NCBI GenBank assembly: GCA_947172415.1 | Contig: OX359195.1 | Span: forward strand, 8,395,201-8,459,200 | Reading direction: 5' to 3' | From: Chondrosia reniformis | Taxonomy: Eukaryota; Porifera; Demospongiae; Chondrillida; Chondrillidae | Length of the DNA stretch: 64,000 bases | Part shown: in pieces, positions 1 through 11,316 of the stretch | Position numbering within the stretch: position 1 is the stretch's first letter | How the letters are laid out: each line of letters opens with the position of its first letter | Notes under the pieces: model-generated | What the model was told of the DNA's origin: nothing | Databases searched by the model: none | The model's input: only the letters and a program-made list of their open reading frames with translations | Program-made: the position numbers and the translations under genes

Positions 1-3000
1 TAAGTTCCATCAAAATTTCAAAAACCCAATGGTCATGGTGGATAGATGACTATGAATGCTGACACAACGTTTTAGCTTCACATCCCACCATTTGAAAGAG
101 TTACAGCCCAAAATGTACATTAAATATTGGTATACAAAGTTAATGTATGGTGAGAGATAGGGCAAATTTTAAGTTCAATCAAAAATTCAAAAACCCATTG
201 GTCATGGTGGATTGATTACTATGAATGCTTACACAAAGGTTTAGCTTCACATCTCACCATTTGAAAGAGTTACAGCCCACAATGTACATTAAATATTGGT
301 ATACAAAGTTAATGTATGGTGAGAGATATGACAAATTTTAAGTTCAATCAAAAATTCAAAAACCCATTGGTCATGGTGGATTGATTACTATGAATGCTTA
401 CACAAAGGTTTAGCTTCACATCTCACCATTTGAAAGAGTTACAGCCCAAAATGTACATTAAATATTGATATACAAAGTTAATTTATGGTGAGAGATATGG
501 CAAATTTTAAGTTCAATCAAAATGTCAAAAACCCAATGGTCATGGTGGGTAGATGACTATGAATGCTGACACAAAGGTTTAGCTTCACATCTCACCATTT
601 GAAAGAGTTACAGCCCACAATGTACATTAAATATTGCTATACAAAGTTAATGTATGGTGAGAGATATGGCAAATTTTAAGTTCCATCAAAATTTCAAAAA
701 CCCATTGGTCATGGTGGATAGATGACTATGAATGCTGACACAAAGGTTTAGCTTCACATCTCACCATTTGAAAGAGTTGCAGCCCACAATGTACATTAAA
801 TATTGGTATACAAAGTTAATGTATGGTGAGATATAAGGCAAATTTTAAGTTCCAGCAAAACTTCAAAAACTCAATGGACATGCTCTATAGATGTCTGTGA
901 ATGCTTACACAAAGGCTTAGCTTCACATCTCACCATTTCAAAGAGTTACAGCCCAAAATGTACATTAAATATTGGTACAAAGTTAATGTATGGTGAGAGA
1001 TATGGCAAATTTTAAGTTCCATCAAAATTTCAAAAACCCAATGGTCATGGTGGATAGATGACTATGAATGCTGACACAAAGGTTTAGCTTCACATCTCAC
1101 CATTTGAAAGAGTTACAGCCCACAATGTACATTAAATATTGGTATACAAAATTAATGTATGGTGAGATATAAGGCAAATTTTAAGTTCCAGCAAAACTTC
1201 AAAAACCCAATGGACATGCTCCATAGATGTCTGTGAATGCTTACACAAAGGTTTAGCTTCACATCTCACCATTTGAAAGAGTTACAGCCCACAATGTACA
1301 TTAAATATTGGTATACAAAGTTAATGTATAGTGAGATATAAGGCAAATTTTAAGTTCCAGCAAAACTTCAAAAACTCAATGGACATGCTCTATAGATGTC
1401 TGTGAATGCTTACACAAAGGTTTAGCTTCACATCTCACCATTTGAAAGAGTTACAGCCCACAATGTACATTAAATATTGATATACAAAGTTAATGTATGG
1501 TGAGAGATATGGCAAATTTTAAGTTCTATCAAAAATTCAAAAACCCATTGGTCATGGTGGATTGATTACTATGAATGCTTACACAAAGGTTTAGCTTCAC
1601 ATCTCACCATTTGAAAGAGTTACAGCCCACAATGTACATTAAATATTGATATACAAAGTTAATGTATGGTGAGAGATATGGCAAATTTTAAGTTCCATCA
1701 AAATTTCAAAAACCCATTGGTCATGGTGGATAGATGACTATGAATGCTGACACAAAGGTTTAGCTTCACATCTCACCATTTGAAAGAGTTACAGCCCACA
1801 ATGTACATTAAATATTGGTATATAAAGTTAATGTATGGTGAGATATAAGGCAAATTTTAAGTTCCAGCAAAACTTCAAAAACTCAATGGACATGCTCTAT
1901 AGATGTCTGTGAATGCTTACACAAAGGTTTAGCTTCACATCTCACCATTTCAAATAGTTACAGCCCACAATGTACATTAAATATTGCTATACAAAGTTAA
2001 TGTATGGTGAGAGATAGGGCAAATTTTAAGTTCCATCAAAATTTCATAAACCCATTGGTCATGGTGGATAGATGACTATGAATGCTTACACAAAGGTTTA
2101 GCTTCACATCTCACCATTTCAAAGAGTTACAGCCCAAAATGTACATTAAATATTGGTATACAAAGTTAATGTATGGTGAGAGATATGGCAAATTTTAAGT
2201 TCCATCAAAATTTCAAAAACCCATTGGTCATGGTGGATAGATGACTATGAATGCTGACACAAAGTGTTAGCTTCACATCTCACCATTTGAAAGAGTTACA
2301 GCCCAAAATGTACATTAAATATTGGTATACAAAGTTAATGTATGGTGAGAGATAGGGCAAATTTTAAGTTCCATCAAAATTTCAAAAACCCATTGGTCAT
2401 GGTGGATAGATGACTATGAATGCTGACACAACGTTTTAGCTTCACATCTCACCATTTGAAAGAGTTACAGCCCAAAATGTACATTAAATATTGGTATACA
2501 AAGTTAATGTATGGTGAGAGATATGGCAAATTTTAAGTTCCAGCAAAATTTCAAAAACCCATTGGTCATGGTGGATAGATGACTATGAATGCTTACACAA
2601 AGTTTTAGCTTCACATCTCACCATTTGAAAGAGTTACAGCCGAAAATGTACATTAAATATTGGTATACAAAGTTAATGTATGGTGAGAGATAGGGTAAAT
2701 TTTAAGTTCCAGCAAAATTTCAAAAACTCAATGGACATGCTCTATAGATGTCTGTGAATACTTACACAAAGTTTTAGCTTCACATCTCACCATTTGAAAG
2801 AGTTACAGCCGACAATGTACATTAGATGGTATACAAAGTTAATGTATTGTGAGATATAGGGCAAATTTTAAGTTCCAGCAAAATTTCAAAAACCCATTGG
2901 TCATGGTGGATAGATGTCTGTGAATGCTGACACAAAGGTTTAGCTTCCTATCTTTACTTTTGTTAGAGTTACCGCCCTCAATGTACATTATATTCTAGTA

Positions 3001-3045
3001 TATAAAAGTAATGTATGGTGAGAGATAGGGCAAATTTGAGTAGAT
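1..3045. repeat. ~169-bp satellite array, block 1
   Basis: Tandem units of about 167-170 bp; the phrase starting TAAGTTC recurs at 1, 170 and 339. Every unit carries the landmarks TTAGCTTCACATCTCACC, GAGTTACAGCCC and TACATTAAATATTGG. Two unit types alternate irregularly. One reads GGTCATGGTGGATAGATGAC, the other GGACATGCTCTATAGATGTC. Units become more diverged towards 3,000. There are no coding features. Confidence 0.97.
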
Positions 3046-4225
3046 ATGATAATTTGCAAAATTCATTGGAAGCCTTTCATACATCTCTGTGAATACTTAC
3101 ACAATGTTTCAGCTTCATATCTCTCCATTTGACAGAGCTACAGCACTCTAATGCACATTAAATTTCTACTATACGACCTTAAATGGTGTAGCATATATAT
3201 CGTGCGATACTATTATGGAAATTATCGGCACACCAAGTTAAAATGTTTTGACATGAATGGGGCAACTAGAAACACGCAGGGACAGTCCAGAACGCAGCTG
3301 TCAGAAGGTCTTTACATAGAGGCAGGTAACCATTACGCTATTACTGCAATTGAGATTGAGTGTGGCTGGTAATACCAGTTTACGTTCATATCGGAACACC
3401 TCTCGCTAAAATCGTTTCTACATGGGACTAGAAAAGTTGGTCTCCTCCGCCAATCAAGACACTTACAGGATTCTATTCATTTTTCCCAGTTTCTAGATGA
3501 ACCACGAATACTGGATATACCTTTAAATTGGCTCGGAACGATGCACTTATCCCGAATTAACTTGATATAATTTGACTACATTTTTCTCGCAAATACCCTA
3601 TTCTTAAGTATGGAATTGCGCCAACCACAATCGTTTCCTTTTGAAATTTTCTTGTTTAAATAGAAGCGCAAAACCTTATAAAGTAGGCCTACCTGGACAC
3701 ATCTCTATGGTGGTAGCGGTTCCCATAGAGGTTGGTAGCGCTTAGACTCTGAAGCTGTCTCCTAATCGGTTGGTGCCATAGAGACGTGCTCACCAATAAT
3801 CCGGATTTCGGGGGGGTTCCACGTAATGTGGGATTGGCATCTGATATCTTAGGATTCATATGAGTCGGCCATATCGAGAAGAACTGGTTCTTCTCACGCA
3901 AGTGACACCCAAAGCTCAACTCGGCAGAGCGTTACCACCGATCCCGGCCTCTGAGCGTCGTGGATGGTAGCGTTCGGTATGGTCCAACTTTTTTTCTTTG
4001 GAGTTTCGTTGGCCGTCGATCGGCAAAATTTCACTTTAACGACACCCATATAATATATGTGGATAGATACTGCTTCAACAACAATCAAGTAATACACAGT
4101 GCATATCCATGTGTAAAAGAAATTTTTCAAAGGGTTCTATTTTTTCAGAAATATATACACTACCGCATTTTCACTCTTACACCTACTCAAGGTCGGCCAT
4201 TTATAGTATTACGCAATTAGGGTTA
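3046..4225. repeat. non-satellite core of higher-order repeat, copy 1
   Basis: About 1.2 kb of sequence unlike the 169-bp unit. It is flanked on both sides by diverged satellite units and is repeated almost base for base at 8796-9975. A visible difference is CGGCACACC at 3228 versus CGGCATACC at 8978. Short ORFs here (3151-3372 +, 3960-4220 +) resemble no protein I know and are probably chance. Around 3909-3930 there is a perfect tRNA-like D-arm (GCTC, a loop containing GG, then GAGC), suggesting a degenerate tRNA-derived segment. Confidence 0.85.
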
Positions 4226-7200
4226 GTTAATGTATGGTGAGAGATAGGGCAAATTTATGTAGAAATCAAAATTTCTAAAACTGTTTGGAAATGTTTCATA
4301 CATGTCTGTGAATGTAGATACCAAGTTTAAGTTTCATATTTACCGATTTGACAGAGTTATGGCACAAAATGTACATTTGTTAAGTTAATGTATGCATATA
4401 AGTTCCAGCAAAATTTCAAAAACCCATTGGACATGCTCTATAGATGACTGTGAATGCTGACACAAAGTTTTAGCTTCACATTTCTCCTTTTGAAAGAGTT
4501 ACAGCCCCGGATGTACATTATATTCTGGTATATAAAATTAATGTATGATGAGAGATAGGGCAAATTTTAAGTTCCAGCAAAATTTCAAAACCCCATTGGA
4601 CATGCTCTATAGATGTCTGTGAATGCTGACAAAAAGGTTTAGCTTCACATCTCACCATTTGAAAGAGTTACAGCCCACAATGTACATTAAATATTGGTAT
4701 ACAAAGTTAATGTATAGTGAGAGATAGGGCAAATTTTAAGTTCCATCAAAAATTCAAAAACCCATTGGTCATGGTGGATAGATGACTATGAATGCTTACA
4801 CAAAGTTTTAGCTTCACATCTCACCATTTGAAAGAGTTACAGCCCAAAATGTACATTAAATATTGATATACAAAGTTAATGTATAGTGAGAGATAGGGCA
4901 AATTTTAAGTTCCATCAAAATTTCAAAAACCCAATGGTCATGGTGGATAGATGACTATGAATGCTGACACAACGTTTTAGCTTCACATCCCACCATTTGA
5001 AAGAGTTACAGCCCAAAATGTACATTAAATATTGGTATACAAAGTTAATGTATGGTGAGAGATAGGGCAAATTTTAAGTTCAATCAAAAATTCAAAAACC
5101 CATTGGTCATGGTGGATTGATTACTATGAATGCTTACACAAAGGTTTAGCTTCACATCTCACCATTTGAAAGAGTTACAGCCCAAAATGTACATTAAATA
5201 TTGGTATACAAAGTTAATGTATGGTGAGAGATATGACAAATTTTAAGTTCAATCAAAAATTCAAAAACCCATTGGTCATGGTGGATTGATTACTATGAAT
5301 GCTTACACAAAGGTTTAGCTTCACATCTCACCATTTGAAAGAGTTACAGCCCAAAATGTACATTAAATATTGATATACAAAGTTAATTTATGGTGAGAGA
5401 TATGGCAAATTTTAAGTTCAATCAAAATGTCAAAAACCCAATGGTCATGGTGGGTAGATGACTATGAATGCTGACACAAAGGTTTAGCTTCACATCTCAC
5501 CATTTGAAAGAGTTACAGCCCACAATGTACATTAAATATTGCTATACAAAGTTAATGTATGGTGAGAGATATGGCAAATTTTAAGTTCCATCAAAATTTC
5601 AAAAACCCAATGGTCATGGTGGATAGATGACTATGAATGCTGACACAACGTTTTAGCTTCACATCCCACCATTTGAAAGAGTTACAGCCCAAAATGTACA
5701 TTAAATATTGGTATACAAAGTTAATGTATGGTGAGAGATAGGGCAAATTTTAAGTTCAATCAAAAATTCAAAAACCCATTGGTCATGGTGGATTGATTAC
5801 TATGAATGCTTACACAAAGGTTTAGCTTCACATCTCACCATTTGAAAGAGTTACAGCCCAAAATGTACATTAAATATTGGTATACAAAGTTAATGTATGG
5901 TGAGAGATATGACAAATTTTAAGTTCAATCAAAAATTCAAAAACCCATTGGTCATGGTGGATTGATTACTATGAATGCTTACACAAAGGTTTAGCTTCAC
6001 ATCTCACCATTTGAAAGAGTTACAGCCCAAAATGTACATTAAATATTGATATACAAAGTTAATTTATGGTGAGAGATATGGCAAATTTTAAGTTCAATCA
6101 AAATGTCAAAAACCCAATGGTCATGGTGGGTAGATGACTATGAATGCTGACACAAAGGTTTAGCTTCACATCTCACCATTTGAAAGAGTTACAGCCCACA
6201 ATGTACATTAAATATTGCTATACAAAGTTAATGTATGGTGAGAGATATGGCAAATTTTAAGTTCCATCAAAATTTCAAAAACCCATTGGTCATGGTGGAT
6301 AGATGACTATGAATGCTGACACAAAGGTTTAGCTTCACATCTCACCATTTGAAAGAGTTGCAGCCCACAATGTACATTAAATATTGGTATACAAAGTTAA
6401 TGTATGGTGAGATATAAGGCAAATTTTAAGTTCCAGCAAAACTTCAAAAACTCAATGGACATGCTCTATAGATGTCTGTGAATGCTTACACAAAGGCTTA
6501 GCTTCACATCTCACCATTTCAAAGAGTTACAGCCCAAAATGTACATTAAATATTGGTACAAAGTTAATGTATGGTGAGAGATATGGCAAATTTTAAGTTC
6601 CATCAAAATTTCAAAAACCCAATGGTCATGGTGGATAGATGACTATGAATGCTGACACAAAGGTTTAGCTTCACATCTCACCATTTGAAAGAGTTACAGC
6701 CCACAATGTACATTAAATATTGGTATACAAAATTAATGTATGGTGAGATATAAGGCAAATTTTAAGTTCCAGCAAAACTTCAAAAACCCAATGGACATGC
6801 TCCATAGATGTCTGTGAATGCTTACACAAAGGTTTAGCTTCACATCTCACCATTTGAAAGAGTTACAGCCCACAATGTACATTAAATATTGGTATACAAA
6901 GTTAATGTATGGTGAGATATAAGGCAAATTTTAAGTTCCAGCAAAACTTCAAAAACTCAATGGACATGCTCTATAGATGTCTGTGAATGCTTACACAAAG
7001 GTTTAGCTTCACATCTCACCATTTGAAAGAGTTACAGCCCACAATGTACATTAAATATTGATATACAAAGTTAATGTATGGTGAGAGATATGGCAAATTT
7101 TAAGTTCTATCAAAAATTCAAAAACCCATTGGTCATGGTGGATTGATTACTATGAATGCTTACACAAAGGTTTAGCTTCACATCTCACCATTTGAAAGAG

Positions 7201-8795
7201 TTACAGCCCAAAATGTACATTAAATATTGATATACAAAGTTAATGTATGGTGAGAGATATGGCAAATTTTAAGTTCAATCAAAATTTCAAAAACCCAATG
7301 GTCATGGTGGGTAGATGACTATGAATGCTGACACAAAGGTTTAGCTTCACATCTCACCATTTGAAAGAGTTACAGCCCACAATGTACATTAAATATTGCT
7401 ATACAAAGTTAATGTATGGTGAGAGATATGGCAAATTTTAAGTTCCATCAAAATTTCAAAAACCCATTGGTCATGGTGGATAGATGACTATGAATGCTGA
7501 CACAAAGGTTTAGCTTCACATCTCACCATTTGAAAGAGTTACAGCCCACAATGTACATTAAATATTGGTATATAAAGTTAATGTATGGTGAGATATAAGG
7601 CAAATTTTAAGTTCCAGCAAAACTTCAAAAACTCAATGGACATGCTCTATAGATGTCTGTGAATGCTTACACAAAGGTTTAGCTTCACATCTCACCATTT
7701 CAAATAGTTACAGCCCACAATGTACATTAAATATTGGTATACAAAGTTAATGTATGGTGAGAGATAGGGCAAATTTTAAGTTCCATCAAAATTTCATAAA
7801 CCCATTGGTCATGGTGGATAGATGACTATGAATGCTGACACAAAGGTTTAGCTTCACATCTCACCATTTCAAAGAGTTACAGCCCAAAATGTACATTAAA
7901 TATTGGTATACAAAGTTAATGTATGGTGAGAGATATGGCAAATTTTAAGTTCCATCAAAATTTCAAAAACCCATTGGTCATGGTGGATAGATGACTATGA
8001 ATGCTGACACAAAGTGTTAGCTTCACATCTCACCATTTGAAAGAGTTACAGCCCAAAATGTACATTAAATATTGGTATACAAAGTTAATGTATGGTGAGA
8101 GATAGGGCAAATTTTAAGTTCCATCAAAATTTCAAAAACCCATTGGTCATGGTGGATAGATGACTATGAATGCTGACACAACGTTTTAGCTTCACATCTC
8201 ACCATTTGAAAGAGTTACAGCCCAAAATGTACATTAAATATTGGTATACAAAGTTAATGTATGGTGAGAGATATGGCAAATTTTAAGTTCCAGCAAAATT
8301 TCAAAAACCCATTGGTCATGGTGGATAGATGACTATGAATGCTTACACAAAGTTTTAGCTTCACATCTCACCATTTGAAAGAGTTACAGCCGAAAATGTA
8401 CATTAAATATTGGTATACAAAGTTAATGTATGGTGAGAGATAGGGTAAATTTTAAGTTCCAGCAAAATTTCAAAAACTCAATGGACATGCTCTATAGATG
8501 TCTGTGAATACTTACACAAAGTTTTAGCTTCACATCTCACCATTTGAAAGAGTTACAGCCGACAATGTACATTAGATGGTATACAAAGTTAATGTATTGT
8601 GAGATATAGGGCAAATTTTAAGTTCCAGCAAAATTTCAAAAACCCATTGGTCATGGTGGATAGATGTCTGTGAATGCTGACACAAAGGTTTAGCTTCCTA
8701 TCTTTACTTTTGTTAGAGTTACCGCCCTCAATGTACATTATATTCTAGTATATAAAAGTAATGTATGGTGAGAGATAGGGCAAATTTGAGTAGAT
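4226..8795. repeat. ~169-bp satellite array, block 2
   Basis: Same satellite family as block 1. From about 5580 on it repeats block 1 in register at an offset of about 5580 bp. Past roughly 7260 the offset becomes 5750 bp, because one extra unit was inserted. Inside the block a four-unit segment (about 674 bp, near 4908-5580) is itself duplicated in tandem. This shows recent multi-unit amplification by unequal exchange. Confidence 0.95.
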
Positions 8796-9975
8796 ATGAT
8801 AATTTGCAAAATTCATTGGAAGCCTTTCATACATCTCTGTGAATACTTACACAATGTTTCAGCTTCATATCTCTCCATTTGACAGAGCTACAGCACTCTA
8901 ATGCACATTAAATTTCTACTATACGACCTTAAATGGTGTAGCATATATATCGTGCGATACTATTATGGAAATTATCGGCATACCAAGTTAAAATGTTTTG
9001 ACATGAATGGGGCAACTAGAAACACGCAGGGACAGTCCAGAACGCAGCTGTCAGAAGGTCTTTACATAGAGGCAGGTAACCATTACGCTATTACTGCAAT
9101 TGAGATTGAGTGTGGCTGGTAATACCAGTTTACGTTCATATCGGAACACCTCTCGCTAAAATCGTTTCTACATGGGACTAGAAAAGTTGGTCTCCTCCGC
9201 CAATCAAGACACTTACAGGATTCTATTCATTTTTCCCAGTTTCTAGATGAACCACGAATACTGGATATACCTTTAAATTGGCTCGGAACGATGCACTTAT
9301 CCCGAATTAACTTGATATAATTTGACTACATTTTTCTCGCAAATACCCTATTCTTAAGTATGGAATTGCGCCAACCACAATCGTTTCCTTTTGAAATTTT
9401 CTTGTTTAAATAGAAGCGCAAAACCTTATAAAGTAGGCCTACCTGGACACATCTCTATGGTGGTAGCGGTTCCCATAGAGGTTGGTAGCGCTTAGACTCT
9501 GAAGCTGTCTCCTAATCGGTTGGTGCCATAGAGACGTGCTCACCAATAATCCGGATTTCGGGGGGGTTCCACGTAATGTGGGATTGGCATCTGATATCTT
9601 AGGATTCATATGAGTCGGCCATATCGAGAAGAACTGGTTCTTCTCACGCAAGTGACACCCAAAGCTCAACTCGGCAGAGCGTTACCACCGATCCCGGCCT
9701 CTGAGCGTCGTGGATGGTAGCGTTCGGTATGGTCCAACTTTTTTTCTTTGGAGTTTCGTTGGCCGTCGATCGGCAAAATTTCACTTTAACGACACCCATA
9801 TAATATATGTGGATAGATACTGCTTCAACAACAATCAAGTAATACACAGTGCATATCCATGTGTAAAAGAAATTTTTCAAAGGGTTCTATTTTTTCAGAA
9901 ATATATACACTACCGCATTTTCACTCTTACACCTACTCAAGGTCGGCCATTTATAGTATTACGCAATTAGGGTTA
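8796..9975. repeat. non-satellite core of higher-order repeat, copy 2
   Basis: Near-identical second copy of the 3046-4225 core. It marks the second higher-order unit and is followed again by satellite. The same tRNA-like D-arm is present at about 9659-9680. Confidence 0.85.
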
Positions 9976-10785
9976 GTTAATGTATGGTGAGAGATAGGGC
10001 AAATTTATGTAGAAATCAAAATTTCTAAAACTGTTTGGAAATGTTTCATACATGTCTGTGAATGTAGATACCAAGTTTAAGTTTCATATTTACCGATTTG
10101 ACAGAGTTATGGCACAAAATGTACATTTGTTAAGTTAATGTATGCATATAAGTTCCAGCAAAATTTCAAAAACCCATTGGACATGCTCTATAGATGACTG
10201 TGAATGCTGACACAAAGTTTTAGCTTCACATTTCTCCTTTTGAAAGAGTTACAGCCCTGGATGTACATTATATTCTGGTATATAAAATTAATGTATGATG
10301 AGAGATAGGGCAAATTTTAAGTTCCAGCAAAATTTCAAAACCCCATTGGACATGCTCTATAGATGTCTGTGAATGTTGACAAAAAGTTTTAGCTTCACAT
10401 CTCTCCATTTGAAAGAGTTACAGCCCTGGTATATATGCAAAGTTAATGTATGGTGATAGATAGTGCAAATGTAACGAAAATATTCAAAATTTCTTTGTTA
10501 ATGGTTCATACATGTCTGTGAATACGGACACCAAGTTTTAGCTTGATATATTTCCATTTGACAGAGTTAGAACACCAAATGTACATAATACTGACATAAA
10601 GTTTCACATTCTATCTCTCCATTTAAGTGAGTTATAGCTCTAAATGTACATTAAATTTTGAGGCAATTTAAGTATGCACAAAATTCAAACTAATTCGAAA
10701 CCTTTTATACATGGTGTATGAATGATGAGAGATAGAACGAATTTGAAATTAAGGTAAGTATGCTTACATAACGTTTAGTGCAATG
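9976..10785. repeat. degenerate edge of the satellite array
   Basis: Satellite units continue past the second core but match copy 1 only to about 10,370. After that they decay: landmarks such as TACAGCCC and AATGTACAT survive with many substitutions and length changes. This fits the non-homogenised edge of a tandem array. Confidence 0.85.
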
Positions 10786-10861
10786 GATAGATGGAAAAGT
10801 AAACCTCTTGTCTGCTAGGAACGTATATCTTGTGAAGATTTCTGTGTGGCTAGGTACTAAC

Positions 10862-11060
10862 ATTTCAAATCTTTCGGTATCACACTAGCCACTAGCTAAA
10901 AACATCATTGCACATTCAATTATCACCTTCACTTTGCGTATAAAAAAGGGTGCTTGCCTTGTACACATACAGATCATTTACCACTGATGAAGACCCCTGA
11001 TTGGGGTCGAAACGTTTGGATCCATCAGCCCAGCTAGTGTGATACCGAAAGATTTGAAAT
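10862..11060. mobile_element. short inverted-repeat element with hammerhead-like hairpin
   Basis: A perfect 28-bp inverted repeat bounds the element (10862-10889 and 11033-11060). Each arm contains the complement pair CTTTCGGTATCACACTAG / CTAGTGTGATACCGAAAG. The ~143-bp interior has no ORF and holds the ribozyme-like motif described next. The form fits a small non-autonomous (MITE-like or snap-back) element, or a remnant of a Penelope-like element, some of which carry hammerhead motifs. I cannot see target-site duplications clearly. Confidence 0.6.
10984..11013 (+). ncRNA. hammerhead-ribozyme-like core
   Basis: The order is CTGATGA (10984-10990), a hairpin with stem GACCCC (10992-10997), loop TGATT and stem GGGGTC (11003-11008), then GAAAC (11009-11013). 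This is the conserved hammerhead layout CUGANGA, stem II, GAAA. One extra A at 10991 lies between the core and stem II, and I could not identify a convincing stem III with a UH cleavage site. It may therefore be a degenerate or catalytically dead relic. Confidence 0.4.
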
Positions 11061-11316
11061 ATATCTTGCGAGTTTTAGAAAATTTCATACAAAGTCAAAA
11101 GTACTCTATTCTACTAATTTATCTATCTATATAGTTCTAGTTCTAAAAGTGAAAGGAAATACACTATAGATGTAAGTGTAATCGATATTTCAGAAGGTTA
11201 GTATAATCGAAGGCTAATGGCATAATCACGTGATTAATGGAAGTAATATTTGTTAAAATGGCGTCGCACTTTCGTGTCATGTTTTACTTTTAAAAGATTA
11301 CTTTGAAGAGGAGAAG
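11061..11316. promoter_or_regulatory. KIF13 upstream region with E-box and uORF
   Basis: This non-coding stretch lies between the inverted-repeat element and the kinesin start codon. It contains an ATCACGTGAT palindrome (E-box core, near 11225) and AAAATGGCG at 11255-11263, a YY1-like start-region motif that also appears at the FKBP start. The ATG in that motif opens an 11-codon upstream ORF (11258-11293) ending 23 bases before the kinesin ATG. Transcription start sites are not visible. Confidence 0.4.

Noticed and set aside
3151-4220. Genes in the satellite cores (ORFs of 73-88 codons)
   Set aside because: ORFs are short, overlap on opposite strands, match nothing recognisable and have no splice or promoter context; conservation between cores reflects recent duplication.
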